DNA from: Cephaloticoccus primus | Lineage (GTDB): Bacteria > Verrucomicrobiota > Verrucomicrobiia > Opitutales > Opitutaceae | Direction: 5' to 3' | Assembly (NCBI RefSeq): GCF_001580015.1 | Contig: NZ_LSZQ01000017.1 | Coordinates: forward strand, 1-63,831 | DNA length: 63,831 nucleotides | In this document: piece by piece, positions 8,187 through 17,642 of the stretch | How the letters are laid out: the number at the start of each line of letters is the position of its first letter | How positions within the stretch are numbered: position 1 is the stretch's first letter | Position numbers and translations under genes: made by a program | Notes under the pieces: generated by a model | What the model was told of the DNA's origin: nothing | The model's input: only the letters and a program-made list of their open reading frames with translations | Database searches by the model: none

Positions 8187-9641
8187 TCAACGCGAGCCGG
8201 TTTTCATCGCGGCCTTCAGCTCCGCCCAGCGGGCGAGCCGCTCGGCGATCTTGGCCTCCCAGGCCACCCGCTTCGGCGTGTAGAGCGAGAGTGGTTTCTC
8301 CAAAAAATCCTGCCCCGAAATATTTTCCGGATAGTCGTGCGAATAACGGTAGTCGCGCCCGTGGCCGGCCTCCTTGTTCGCCTTGCCGCTCTTGTCACGC
8401 AGGGCCAGCGGGACGGGTTGCATAGGGCCTTTTTTTAACGCGGCACGAGCGGCAGCGATTGCGAGCGTAGCCGAGTTCGATTTGGGCGCAGTGGCGATGT
8501 ACAGCGTGGCGTGAGCGAGCGTGAGCTCCGCCTCGGGCAGCCCGATGAAGTCCACTGCTTGTTGCGCAGCTACAGCGAGTGGCAGCGCCATCGGATCGGC
8601 AAGGCCCACATCTTCGCTGGCCAGAATCACGAGCCGGCGCGCCACGAAGCGCGGGTCTTCTCCGCCTGCCAACATCTTCGCCAGCCAGTACATCGCGGCA
8701 TCGGGGTCGCTGCCGCGGCAGCTTTTTATGAAGGCCGAGATCGTGTCGTAGTGCTCGTCCTCATCGGCATCGTAGCGGATGCGCCGCTCGCGCGCGAAGA
8801 CCTCGATATCCGCCGCAGTGATCGCCGCCGCTTCGTCGAGCCCGAGCACGATCACCTCCAGTGCATTGAGCGCGCGGCGCAGGTCTCCTTCGCAGAGCGC
8901 CGCCAGGTCGAGCAGGATTTTCTCTTCGGCCGTGCAGCGGCGCGCGCCGAGCCCGCGCTCCGTATCGGTGAGGGCGCGCTGCATCACGGCCGCGATTGCG
9001 GCAGGCGCGAGCGGCTCCAGGCGGAACAGGTGGCTGCGCGAGAGTAGCGGCGGGTTCACATAAAACCCGGGGTTGTGCGTCGTCGCCCCGATCAGGCGCA
9101 CGTGGCCCTCCTCCACGTCGGGCAGCAGCAGGTCTTGCTGCGATTTATTAAAGCGGTGCAGCTCGTCGATAAACAGAATCGTGCGCGCGGCGGGGTTGGC
9201 CCGCGCAGCGGCGAGGATCTGGCGCAGCTCGGCCACGTTGCTCATCACCGCGTTGATGCGCACGAAGCGGCCGCCCGACTCGGCGGCAATCGATTCGGCT
9301 AGACTCGTCTTTCCGCAGCCCGGCGGGCCGTAGAAAATCAAGCTGCCGAAACGATCTTGCGCGACCAGGCGCGGCAGCAGCGAGCCCGCGCGCGTGATGT
9401 GCTCCTGGCCGACCACCTCAGCGAGACAGCGAGGGCGCATCCGCGCCGCCAGCGGCTGCGTGCCGGGAGAGGCACCATGCAACGCGGCACGCGGCGTATG
9501 CGATTCGGTCAGCTCGCCCTCTGCCGCAGGGCCGCCTCCGGCCTCGGCTGACTTCCCGCGCGCGATATCGGCGCGACCAAAGGGCGGCGGCGCAGGCGCG
9601 AAAAACTCGGTCTGATCTTCGGGGAAAGACACGGGGCGCAA
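8187..9641 (-). CDS. rarA: Replication-associated recombination protein A (AAA+ ATPase)
   Basis: RarA/MgsA acts at stalled replication forks. The AAA+ core shows Walker A (GPPGCGKTS, near residue 105), Walker B/DExH-like IDELHRFNKSQQD, and sensor region RLIGATTHNPGFYV with NPPLLSRSHLFRLEPL. The C-terminal tetramerisation part includes DEDEHYDTISAFIKSCRGSDPDAA and MQPVPLALRDKSGKANKEAGHGRDY, both typical of RarA. The family usually begins near the block LAARMRPRCLAEVVGQEHI, so about 65 residues of N-terminal extension are unusual. The first possible start is TTG (9641); a GTG at 9632 is also plausible. The 3' end is flush with repeat-element sequence. Confidence 0.95.
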   Translation of the reverse strand: MRPVSFPEDQTEFFAPAPPPFGRADIARGKSAEAGGGPAAEGELTESHTPRAALHGASPGTQPLAARMRPRCLAEVVGQEHITRAGSLLPRLVAQDRFGSLIFYGPPGCGKTSLAESIAAESGGRFVRINAVMSNVAELRQILAAARANPAARTILFIDELHRFNKSQQDLLLPDVEEGHVRLIGATTHNPGFYVNPPLLSRSHLFRLEPLAPAAIAAVMQRALTDTERGLGARRCTAEEKILLDLAALCEGDLRRALNALEVIVLGLDEAAAITAADIEVFARERRIRYDADEDEHYDTISAFIKSCRGSDPDAAMYWLAKMLAGGEDPRFVARRLVILASEDVGLADPMALPLAVAAQQAVDFIGLPEAELTLAHATLYIATAPKSNSATLAIAAARAALKKGPMQPVPLALRDKSGKANKEAGHGRDYRYSHDYPENISGQDFLEKPLSLYTPKRVAWEAKIAERLARWAELKAAMKTGSR

Positions 9642-9685
9642 GCTGGCTTCGCCACAGCGTCAACGCGAGCCCACAGCCCGCAAAA

Positions 9686-9715
9686 AAAAGCGGACGTGGA
9701 TTCACGTCCGCTTTT
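9686..9715 (-). terminator. Intrinsic terminator downstream of the 2-Cys peroxiredoxin
   Basis: A perfect 13-bp stem, AAAAGCGGACGTG / CACGTCCGCTTTT, with a GATT loop. On the minus strand it is followed by eight U residues. It lies 87 bp after the stop of the peroxiredoxin gene and before rarA, so the two genes are probably separate transcripts. The T-run on the other side makes it potentially bidirectional. Confidence 0.85.
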
Positions 9716-9801
9716 GCGCGGTGGCGACGCGCGCGTCACACATGCCGCGCCGCCAAGGGGGGAAGAGCAAACTGCTGCGGCTCCGTCAGGTGGAAGCTCG
9801 C

Positions 9802-10446
9802 TTAGTTGCTCGCCAGATATTCGGCGACGCCCTCGCGGGTGGCACGCATGCCGGATTTGCCGCGCGTCCAGTTGGCCGGGCAAACCTCGCCGTGCTCCTC
9901 GAAGAATTGCAGCGCATCGACCATGCGCAGCACCTCGTCGACATTGCGGCCCAGCGGCAGGTCGTTGATCAGCGAGTGGCGGACGATCCCCTTGCGGTCG
10001 ATCAGGAACAGCCCGCGGTAGGCGATCAGCTCCGCCGTCGCGTTGAGCGTGATGCGGCCATCGAGCTCTTCGTCGAACTCGTACTCGCCAGTCAGCACGC
10101 CGTAGGCCGCCGAGATCGTCTTGTTCGTGTCGGCGACGATCGGGTAGGTGACACCCTGGATGCCGCCCTGATTCTTCGGCACCTGCAGCCAACCCCAGTG
10201 CGATTGCTCGGTGTCGGTCGAACAAGCGACGACAGCCGTGTTGCGCGACTCAAACTCGGACAGCGCCGCCTGGAAGGCGTGCAGCTCACTCGGGCAAACG
10301 AAGGTGAAGTCCTTCGGGTAAAAAAACAGGACGACGTATTTCTCGTCCAGGTAGCGACTCAGCGAGAAGTCGCTCACGATTTCGCCGCCATTAACGACGG
10401 CCTGTGCAGTAAACGCGGGTGCGGGTTTTCCAATGATTGCGGTCAT
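9802..10446 (-). CDS. Typical 2-Cys peroxiredoxin (AhpC/Prx1 type)
   Basis: A 214-aa cytoplasmic peroxidase that reduces hydrogen and organic peroxides. The peroxidatic Cys is in FYPKDFTFVCPSELHAF (about residue 55) and the resolving Cys in HGEVCPANW near the C-terminus, giving the classical 2-Cys arrangement. Other family blocks: STDTEQSHWGW, YPIVADTNKTISAAYGVL, YRGLFLIDRKGIVRHS, NDLPLGRNVDEVLRMVDALQ. Length is normal. It stands alone, closed by the terminator at 9686-9715. The reducing partner (thioredoxin or AhpF) is not in the window. Confidence 0.96.
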   Translation of the reverse strand: MTAIIGKPAPAFTAQAVVNGGEIVSDFSLSRYLDEKYVVLFFYPKDFTFVCPSELHAFQAALSEFESRNTAVVACSTDTEQSHWGWLQVPKNQGGIQGVTYPIVADTNKTISAAYGVLTGEYEFDEELDGRITLNATAELIAYRGLFLIDRKGIVRHSLINDLPLGRNVDEVLRMVDALQFFEEHGEVCPANWTRGKSGMRATREGVAEYLASN

Positions 10447-10620
10447 AAGTGGCGCAGAGAGGAAACACCCTTGCGCACATCCGCAAGTCTGTAGCCGATG
10501 CTACGAACGCAGATTTCCCGTATCACCTTTCGCAGCAAAATCGGGGGGGGCAGTGCCCGCGTGAGCGAAACCTTGGCAAAGACCGCGCGACCAATAGAAG
10601 CCTCTGCGCCCCAAACAGCC

Positions 10621-11622
10621 ATGAGTGATCTTAAAACGGACTCCCCACAGCAAACCACCACCAGCAGCAGCAACGCGGGCGCCCCCCATCCGCCCACTGC
10701 CACCGATGCGCACGCCGCGCGAGCCGCACACGCGCCGCGCGCGAAACGCGGGGCTACGCTCCTCTGTTTTGGCGAGCTGCTCTGGGACTTCCTGCCCGAC
10801 GGGCTCTTCCCCGGCGGCGCGCCCTTCAACGTCGCCTACCACCTCCACCAACACGGCCTCGACGCGCGCATCCTCACCGCGGTCGGGCGCGATATTTTGG
10901 GCGAAGAGTTTCTGCGCCGCATCAAGGCCTGGGGACTGCCGACCGACACCATCGCACGACACCAGGAGCTGCCCACCGGCTATGTCCGCGCCGAGCTCTC
11001 CGCGAGCGGCGAAGCCCGCTACGCCTTTGCCGACAACGTCGCCTGGGACCAGATCCCCATCAACGACGAGGCCCAGCACGCCGCGATGCACGCGCGCGGA
11101 GCCGTCTTTGGCTCGCTCGCCCTGCGCTCCATTTCCAACCGCAACTCGCTTGAGCGCCTGCTCGCGATCCTGCCTGCGGACGCGTGGCGCGTCTTCGACG
11201 TCAACCTGCGCGCCCCGCACGACGATCTGGAGCTCGTCGACCGGCTCGCCCCCAAAGCCACACTCGTAAAACTCAACGCCGCCGAAGCCGCCCGGCTCGC
11301 GCGCGACGCAGCCGACGAAACCCCGGGCCGCGAAGAGGCCGACGCCCGCACCCTCGCCGCCCGCTGGGGCCTGCGCCGCCTCTGCATCACCTGCGGCGCG
11401 CGCGGCGCAGGGCTGCTCCACGAAGGCCAGTGGCACTACGAACCCGGCCGCCCCGTCGCCGTCGCCGACACCGTAGGCGCAGGCGACTCCTTCCTCGCCG
11501 CACTGCTCGCCGCGCTACTGGAAGGCGAAACTCCGCAACGCGCCCTCGCCCAGGCCGCCCGACTCGGCGAATGGGTCGCCAGCCAGCGCGGCGCCACCCC
11601 CAGCTACGCCAATCGCCGCTAA
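10621..11622 (+). CDS. PfkB-family carbohydrate kinase (fructokinase-like)
   Basis: A 333-aa sugar kinase. N-terminal signature LLCFGELLWDFLPDG followed by FPGGAPFNVAYHLHQHG (sugar-binding Gly-Gly and Asn), then ILTAVGRDILGEEFL. The C-terminal PfkB signature DTVGAGDSFLAALLAALL holds the catalytic Asp and anion hole. The pattern is closest to bacterial fructokinases, but the substrate is not proven. Start set at ATG 10621 (MSDLKTDSPQ); the frame is open further upstream but low in protein character, and about 45 disordered Ala/Pro-rich residues still precede the fold. No terminator is evident before the acyltransferase gene 217 bp downstream. Confidence 0.9.
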   Translation: MSDLKTDSPQQTTTSSSNAGAPHPPTATDAHAARAAHAPRAKRGATLLCFGELLWDFLPDGLFPGGAPFNVAYHLHQHGLDARILTAVGRDILGEEFLRRIKAWGLPTDTIARHQELPTGYVRAELSASGEARYAFADNVAWDQIPINDEAQHAAMHARGAVFGSLALRSISNRNSLERLLAILPADAWRVFDVNLRAPHDDLELVDRLAPKATLVKLNAAEAARLARDAADETPGREEADARTLAARWGLRRLCITCGARGAGLLHEGQWHYEPGRPVAVADTVGAGDSFLAALLAALLEGETPQRALAQAARLGEWVASQRGATPSYANRR

Positions 11623-11839
11623 ACTCGCGCCCCTCCCTCCAAGCCACCTGCCGACTCAACGCGAAGACGATTTTCGGTAATTCCCCGCAGGAAAGCAGAA
11701 AGCGTGAACACCTGACTCCCCACTGCGGAACCAGCACGACCAAGAGCGCCTCACCCGAAGCCGCAAGTGCCCCTGCCTCTACAGTGTCTTGGGCGCGGTT
11801 TCGTGGCACCGAGAGGCCGACGGCCTGTCTGCGCCGCGC

Positions 11840-12943
11840 ATGCCCACCGAGCAGATAAGTTCTCCCGCCGCGCCCACTGCCTTACCGCAAAAGACACGCT
11901 TTGCCGAAATAGACAGCCTGCGCGCAATCGCATGTGCGCTGGTGATCATTTCCCACACTTTCGCCCTCTTTGAGAAGGTAACAAGCAATAACCCAGAGCT
12001 GCTTGCCAGATTGAAATGGGGAGGAGGACTGATGGGTGTTTATATATTTTTTGCGATTAGCGGATATGTCATTCCCAGCTCACTACGGGGAGATAGATCC
12101 TCCGGCTTAAAGCGTTTCGCAATACGGAGGTTCTGGCGCCTTTACCCTCCATTCTGGGCAAGTCTGCTAGCTTTTTATGCTGGCAATGCCTCTAAGTACA
12201 CGATCAGTAATCTTGCGTTTGGTGTCACGATGTTCCCTGGCCTTTTCAACGCCAGACGTATGGGAGGCTACTTCTGGACTCTAGAAATTGAGCTCTTTTT
12301 TTATGTAATCATCACCTTAGCATTTCTAATCTTCGGACGACTAAACTTAAAAGTAACTACAGCACTCTTTCTCTTAACGCTTATTTGGTGCTGGTCTTGG
12401 TTTAAGCTCCCCGGTGAAGGAGGATACTGGACTCGCCCTTCTCTCTGCCTCACTGTCATGCTATGGGGGAGCTGTTGTCGTAATTTTATAAATAAAAAGG
12501 AGCGGTGGGGCTCTCCCAAATGGGGAATTTCTTTAAATACTCTATCTTTGGGAGTCTCCACAGGGCTTGTTTCCATATGGCCCACCCAAGGAGCCTATTT
12601 CAGCTTCCTATCGGAAGGTTTCCACAGTGCAAAAATCTCATTGGCAGTGCTCTCTGGCATATTGGCATTTCTATTTTTTGCTATACTCACACCAATCCGC
12701 TGTGGCTGGTTAGCGCGCATAGGGAGATGGACATACTCAACCTATTTATTCCACGGAGTAATCCTATACTCTATATTAGAAAAGTGCACCAAGGCATTAT
12801 CCGGCTGGCCAATGCCGGTTTACATGGCAGGAACACTACTGCTATCTTTTACGCTCGGAGCACTACTCTATCGCTACCTGGAGCAGCCCAGTGACCGGAT
12901 CGGCAAACGGTTATCGAGCAGGGATAGAAACATCACCAGATAG
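11840..12943 (+). CDS. Membrane acyltransferase 3 family protein (OafA-like), copy 1
   Basis: A polytopic inner-membrane acyltransferase of 367 aa. The family start block EIDSLRAIACALVIISHTFAL carries the catalytic-type His, followed by many hydrophobic segments and the block VYIFFAISGYVIPSS. Such proteins transfer acetyl or related groups to surface sugars. The likely start is the ATG giving MPTEQISS. Codon use and base composition are visibly more AT-rich than in flanking genes, suggesting acquisition. It is a paralogue of the protein encoded at 14328-15389 on the opposite strand (shared blocks SLRAIACALVII, FKRFAIRRFWRL-like, YFWTLEIELFFYVI). An exported esterase gene follows 66 bp downstream. 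Confidence 0.92.
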   Translation: MPTEQISSPAAPTALPQKTRFAEIDSLRAIACALVIISHTFALFEKVTSNNPELLARLKWGGGLMGVYIFFAISGYVIPSSLRGDRSSGLKRFAIRRFWRLYPPFWASLLAFYAGNASKYTISNLAFGVTMFPGLFNARRMGGYFWTLEIELFFYVIITLAFLIFGRLNLKVTTALFLLTLIWCWSWFKLPGEGGYWTRPSLCLTVMLWGSCCRNFINKKERWGSPKWGISLNTLSLGVSTGLVSIWPTQGAYFSFLSEGFHSAKISLAVLSGILAFLFFAILTPIRCGWLARIGRWTYSTYLFHGVILYSILEKCTKALSGWPMPVYMAGTLLLSFTLGALLYRYLEQPSDRIGKRLSSRDRNITR

Positions 12944-13009
12944 CTGAGATTGGGGCTTGAGTGCCAGCTCAGGAAGTTACTCAATCCCGGTCTCATCCCC
13001 TGTTTCTCT

Positions 13010-14287
13010 ATGCTTATCCCCCCAATTGCTCCTCCCAAACTGCTCACTGCGACAATCGTCCTCAGCTTGCGTAGCTCACTACTGCAACTCCTTGTTATTT
13101 GCCTCATTGCACTGGCTCCTCGCTTACATGCCACGATTGACACCCAGGCCGACGAGCACTTTGTCGCCACTTGGGCGACCACGATACTCCCCATTAAAGC
13201 AGAAGCCCTTGACGACACCATACTGATCCAAAACGTCCGAATTTCCGCAGGGGGTGATCGAGCGCGCCTTCACCTTAGCAATCTCTACGGTGAGAGTGAA
13301 CTAGTCATTGCGGCCGCATCGCTCGCACTCCTCCCCGAAGGCCATACGAAGGCAACTGAGCCCAAAGCGCAGCACACCCCGCTCACCTTTGGTGGCCAAA
13401 GCGAATTTACAATCCCCGCCGGGCAAAATGCGGTGTCCGACCCAATTGACTTTCCCGTTTCCGCACTCAGCGACGTCGCCATTACATTGCACATTAAGAA
13501 AGCCCCAGAAAGATACAGCGGCCACGGTAGCGCCCCAGCCGTATCAAGGAGCTTTTATCGCTCCACCCAAGCCCCCCACTCCGCTCAATACGAGCGCGTG
13601 AGACGCTGGTTTTTCATTCACGCTCTCGATGTTACCACAACCGCTCCAAGACAGGGTGCCATTGTGCTTCTGGGTGACTCCATTACCGACGGCGGAGGAG
13701 GTCCCGCCTCCCACTTGCGCTGGGGAGATGAACTCGCCCGTCGTTTACACGGCACAGGAAAGACAAACGGCATCGGGGTTGTTAATAAAGGTGTTTCGGG
13801 CAATCGCCTTCTACGCGAAGGTGGAAGAGCTCCCTCTGCCCTAGATCGCTTCGAGCGCGACGTACTCCAGACGAGTGGTGCGCGTTGGGTCATTGTCCAT
13901 ATTGGCATAAACGACTGCGGTACCCTCTCTCGCCAAGACGAAGGCCCGCCCCCTACCGTGTCAGAATTTATCGCCGCCTACGAACAACTGATTGATCGTG
14001 CACACGCCGCCGGGCTCAAAGTTTACGGATCAACGCTCCTGCCCTTCAAAGGCGCGGGGTACTGGACAGAGATTGGAGAGGAGTACCGCAAAGCGATTAA
14101 CGAATGGGTACGCAATCACGCTCCTTACGATGCCATCATCGACTTTGATGCCGCCCTACGTGACCCGGATGATCCTGACTACCTCGCTGAGCACTATGAC
14201 GGGGGCGACTACTTGCACCCCTTCGTAACAGGTCTCCACGCAATGGCACACGCCATTGACCTTGGACTGTTTGATTTAGACAAATAA
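13010..14287 (+). CDS. Exported SGNH/GDSL esterase (XynE-like)
   Basis: A 425-aa secreted hydrolase. Residues about 20-45 (LLQLLVICLIALAPRLHA) form a signal peptide. An N-terminal beta domain (FVATWATTILPI, NVRISAGGDRARLHLSNLYG, LTFGGQSEFTIPAGQ) precedes the SGNH fold. Catalytic blocks: I = VLLGDSITDGGG (Ser), II = VNKGVSGNRLL (Gly), III = HIGINDCG (Asn), V = GGDYLHPFV (Asp-x-x-His). This domain order matches the XynE-like carbohydrate acetylesterase group. It lies between two acyltransferase paralogues, so acetyl removal from the same or an environmental glycan is a reasonable inference. ATG at 13010 is preferred; an earlier in-frame start at 12950 would add 20 residues. Confidence 0.92.
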   Translation: MLIPPIAPPKLLTATIVLSLRSSLLQLLVICLIALAPRLHATIDTQADEHFVATWATTILPIKAEALDDTILIQNVRISAGGDRARLHLSNLYGESELVIAAASLALLPEGHTKATEPKAQHTPLTFGGQSEFTIPAGQNAVSDPIDFPVSALSDVAITLHIKKAPERYSGHGSAPAVSRSFYRSTQAPHSAQYERVRRWFFIHALDVTTTAPRQGAIVLLGDSITDGGGGPASHLRWGDELARRLHGTGKTNGIGVVNKGVSGNRLLREGGRAPSALDRFERDVLQTSGARWVIVHIGINDCGTLSRQDEGPPPTVSEFIAAYEQLIDRAHAAGLKVYGSTLLPFKGAGYWTEIGEEYRKAINEWVRNHAPYDAIIDFDAALRDPDDPDYLAEHYDGGDYLHPFVTGLHAMAHAIDLGLFDLDK

Positions 14288-14327
14288 CAGTCCTCCCCCC
14301 AAGGCTCGAAGGCTAGCAAATGATCAG

Positions 14328-15389
14328 CTAGCTTTCGCCCGATAAGCGTTTTCCGATTCGGTCGCTAGGTTGCTCAATCCAGCGATAAAGCAGGCCGCCC
14401 AGTGAAAAGGACAGGACTAGGGCTCCTGCAACATAGGCTGGCAAAGACCATCCGACAAACCTTCCCGGCAACAAATAAAGTGCCACTCCGTGAAATAGAT
14501 AGGTTGAGTATGTCCAGCGCCCCACACGGGCCAGCCAGCTAATACGAACAGGAGTTAACACAACCCAAAACAGAAAGCCAAGTATTGCAGCAAGTATCAC
14601 CACAGCAGCCTTCACATGGTAGAGCTCTCCTGACAAAAAACTGAAATAAGCTCCTTGAACAGGCCATATAGAAACAAGACCTGTCGCAACACCGATCAAT
14701 ATGGCCCGGATGGACACCTGTACCCTCCCCAGACTCCAATATCCTTTCTTTTGGACAAAAGTCCGGCACGAAGCCCCAAAAAACATAAGGGCAAGAAACA
14801 CTGAGAGACGAATCCAGTAGCCCCCTGCACCGGGAAGATTGGGCCAAGCCCAACACCAAGCGAGGGAGGTGGTGAATAGTGCTACAGTTAGTTTTGTGCT
14901 CAACCGGCCAAAAATCAGAAATGCCACGGCGACTATTACATAAAAAAAAAGTTCAACCTCCAAGGTCCAAAAATAGCTTCCGACAGAGCTTATACCAAAG
15001 AGACCAGGAAACATTGTCATGCCGAAAGCAAGCTGCTCCCCCGAGTACTTGGAGGCATTGCAGAAGTAGAGAGCAAATAAGCTGACCCAAAATGGCGGCC
15101 AAAGTCGCCAAAATCGCCGTATTGCAAATCGCTTAAAACCAACAAACCGGGCCCCACGTAATGAGCTGGGGATGACATAGCCGCTAATAATAAAAAACAC
15201 TAACACGCCTAATACGCCTCCGCCTCGTCCCGCCCCACTAAACAACTCTACCCTGTGACTACCTCCAAAAACCGCTGCTGAATGAAAAATAATCACGAGC
15301 GCACATGCAATTGCGCGTAAACTATCCACTTCGCTAAAACGAGTCTTTTCCTTGGGTAAAACTGGAAGCTCAGTACGGGAAGAGTCCAT
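14328..15389 (-). CDS. Membrane acyltransferase 3 family protein (OafA-like), copy 2
   Basis: A 353-aa polytopic acyltransferase with the opening block EVDSLRAIACALVIIFHSAAVFGG and LVFFIISGYVIPSS, closely resembling the protein at 11840-12943 along its length, including the C-terminal LYRWIEQPSDRIGKRLS. It is convergent with the SGNH esterase, with only 40 bp between stop codons; a short GCTAGC/GCTAGC hairpin spans that gap. Base composition is AT-rich like its partner. Acyl donor and acceptor are unknown; surface polysaccharide or lipid modification is the usual role of the family. Confidence 0.92.
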   Translation of the reverse strand: MDSSRTELPVLPKEKTRFSEVDSLRAIACALVIIFHSAAVFGGSHRVELFSGAGRGGGVLGVLVFFIISGYVIPSSLRGARFVGFKRFAIRRFWRLWPPFWVSLFALYFCNASKYSGEQLAFGMTMFPGLFGISSVGSYFWTLEVELFFYVIVAVAFLIFGRLSTKLTVALFTTSLAWCWAWPNLPGAGGYWIRLSVFLALMFFGASCRTFVQKKGYWSLGRVQVSIRAILIGVATGLVSIWPVQGAYFSFLSGELYHVKAAVVILAAILGFLFWVVLTPVRISWLARVGRWTYSTYLFHGVALYLLPGRFVGWSLPAYVAGALVLSFSLGGLLYRWIEQPSDRIGKRLSGES

Positions 15390-15509
15390 TAAAGCGAAAT
15401 ATACAAATTGGGCAATCGCAGGTGACTAAAAAAAATAACACAGCCAAATCAAAGTACGACAGCTTAGGCGACAAATGAGTGACCTATCAGACAAAAGTCT
15501 CTGTGAGCC

Positions 15510-16484
15510 TCAGCACAGTAGTTGGGCGTAGTCCATGAAGTCGGGCTGGAAGCCGCCGGGCACGCCTTTGGTGATGGTGCTCACGGCGTCGTGCGAGTGC
15601 AGCGACTCCAGGTGGGTGCAGGCCACGCGGAAGTCGGCGATGCGGCGCTCGCGGTCGAGTTCGGCGTAGAGCAGCCGCGCGGCGTCTTCGACAAACTTCA
15701 AATAGGCACCGTTGAGCTCGGCAAAGGCCTGCTCGTCTTCGCGCTTCACCATCACTTGTGTCTCGGTTTGCAGCGCGCGCAGACACAGCGCGTGCAGGTC
15801 CTCAATCGCGAGTTTCTTCCCCTTCTTCAGCTCCACGCTCACGCGCGCCTTGCTGCGCTGCGAGTGCGGTATGCCATAGGCCCCGCGTTGCTCGCGCGCA
15901 TGCTCGCTGAGCTCGGCAGCGCAGGGACAGGCCGAGGAGTAAACGAAATCGAAGTGGATGTAGCGCCGGTACTCGCCGGTCTCCGTCAGCACGCCTTCAA
16001 AAGCAGTCGCATAGTACTGGTAGCCCTGCATCCCGCTGCGCAGGCTTTCGCGCAGCATCGGGTAGGAGAACGCGAGGCGCAGCCGCGCGGACTTGGTCTC
16101 GATCTTGCGCAGGTAGCTCTTGAGCACGCGCCCGATCGACTCGCAACTCACCGGCTCGTCCTTGTGCGCGTAAAATTCGCGGATGATCCGGCTCATGTTG
16201 ATGCCCTTCGCCTCGGCCTCCACGGAGACCGTGCCCGTGACGCTGGTCTCCAGCGTGAGCAGCTCGCCCGCAGCCGTCTGGTAGCGCAGCGGCAGCCGGA
16301 AGTTGTGGATGCCGACTTGCTGCTGCGGCCGGTGCTCGCCGCGCGGCACCACGTGCTCCGCCTCCAGCACATCGGGCATTGAGTCGCGGTAGCTGTCGCT
16401 CGCGCGAAACTTCGTGTCGTAGTTGCGCGAGAGCTTCGGCCGCTGGCCCTCCGCCGTGCGGTGCAGATACATCTGTTTTGCCAT
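15510..16484 (-). CDS. folE2: GTP cyclohydrolase FolE2 (type IB)
   Basis: Converts GTP to 7,8-dihydroneopterin triphosphate for folate and queuosine pathways; a metal-flexible alternative to FolE. The 324-aa length fits. Diagnostic blocks: [20 protein letters not shown], the metal-site [30 protein letters not shown] and [19 protein letters not shown]. The start [10 protein letters not shown] at 16484 gives a normal N-terminus. Transcribed alone on the minus strand, divergent from the metallo-hydrolase at 16569. Confidence 0.95.
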   Translation of the reverse strand: MAKQMYLHRTAEGQRPKLSRNYDTKFRASDSYRDSMPDVLEAEHVVPRGEHRPQQQVGIHNFRLPLRYQTAAGELLTLETSVTGTVSVEAEAKGINMSRIIREFYAHKDEPVSCESIGRVLKSYLRKIETKSARLRLAFSYPMLRESLRSGMQGYQYYATAFEGVLTETGEYRRYIHFDFVYSSACPCAAELSEHAREQRGAYGIPHSQRSKARVSVELKKGKKLAIEDLHALCLRALQTETQVMVKREDEQAFAELNGAYLKFVEDAARLLYAELDRERRIADFRVACTHLESLHSHDAVSTITKGVPGGFQPDFMDYAQLLC

Positions 16485-16568
16485 AGGACGGGGGCGAGTG
16501 ACGGGTGCCTCCTACGTACAGGCAAATAAAAACTCGAAGCCCCCTGCCCGCCTCCCAACTTTCGCCCG

Positions 16569-17573
16569 ATGCGGTTTTGCATCTTAGGCAGTGGCAGCTC
16601 GGGCAACAGCGCCCTACTCCAAACAACTCACGCAAACGTACTCATCGACGCCGGCCTCTCCGCACGCCGCCTCGGCCTCCTGCTCGCCAATCACGGGCTC
16701 TCGCTGGAGCAGATCGACGCGATCTTCCTCACCCACGAGCACGGCGACCACTGCGCCGGAATCGACGGCCTGAAGAAGCACCCGCACATCCGCCTTTTCG
16801 CCAACCTGCCCACCGCGCGCGCCATCCAGGCCAAGCTCAAGCACCGCCCCCACTGGGTGCACTTCGAGACCGGCGCGTGCTTCCACTACCGCGACCTCGC
16901 CATCACCAGCTTCAGCGTCCCGCACGATGCGCAGGAGCCCGTCGGCTTCCGCATCGAAGTCCGCCCCGAGGGGATTGCGAGCGGCGACGGGGCAACCGAC
17001 AGTGCGCCCCCCGCTACGGACCCCGGCACCGCGCCTCTTGCCGGAAACGCCCAGAATACCGCCCGCTCGCTCGTGTGGCTGACCGATCTCGGCTACGCCC
17101 CGCCCGGGCTGCATCAACACCTCGCGCAGTCGGACATCATCGTCGTCGAAGCCAACCACTGCCCCGAGCTGCTTAAGGCCGACACCAAGCGCCCCTGGTC
17201 GCTCAAGCAACGCATCGCAGGTCGCCACGGCCACCTCTCCAACCACGCCACCGCCGAGCTCCTCGCCGCCACAGCCAGCCCGCGCTGGCGGCACATCTAC
17301 CTCATCCACCTGAGCCGCGACTGCAACAGCCCCGAAGCCGTCCACGCCGCGCTCGGCCCGCTCCGCGCCCAGCTCGCCCCGCAGGGCTGCGGCTTCACCA
17401 TCGCCGCGCCTGGCGAAGGCACCCCCCTCCTAGATTTTGGCGAGATGCCCCACGCGGCGGCCACCGCCGCGCCCGCCCGAGCCCCAAGCGCCGAACGCGA
17501 AAACGCCCGCGCGGCATACGCGCCCCAGCACGCCCCGCTATCTCCACTAACCCCCGTGCCCGCGCTCGCCTGA
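16569..17573 (+). CDS. MBL-fold metallo-hydrolase (WalJ/YycJ-like)
   Basis: A 334-aa beta-lactamase-fold hydrolase. It opens MRFCILGSGSSGNSALL, the hallmark of the YycJ/WalJ group of proposed exonucleases, followed by the metal motif THEHGDHCAG near residue 60; later metal ligands are in SVPHDAQEPVG, LTDLGYAPPG, VEANHCPELL and GRHGHLSNHATAELLA. Two low-complexity inserts stand out: about residues 140-165 (rich in Gly, Asp, Ala, Pro) and a disordered Ala/Pro-rich tail of some 40 residues. Pyruvate kinase follows 69 bp downstream in the same direction. Confidence 0.88.
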   Translation: MRFCILGSGSSGNSALLQTTHANVLIDAGLSARRLGLLLANHGLSLEQIDAIFLTHEHGDHCAGIDGLKKHPHIRLFANLPTARAIQAKLKHRPHWVHFETGACFHYRDLAITSFSVPHDAQEPVGFRIEVRPEGIASGDGATDSAPPATDPGTAPLAGNAQNTARSLVWLTDLGYAPPGLHQHLAQSDIIVVEANHCPELLKADTKRPWSLKQRIAGRHGHLSNHATAELLAATASPRWRHIYLIHLSRDCNSPEAVHAALGPLRAQLAPQGCGFTIAAPGEGTPLLDFGEMPHAAATAAPARAPSAERENARAAYAPQHAPLSPLTPVPALA

Positions 17574-17642
17574 TAAACCAGCGCGCACGCCGGGCCCGTT
17601 TTCACTTCGTGCCCACTTTCATCCAAACGCACAGCGCACATC

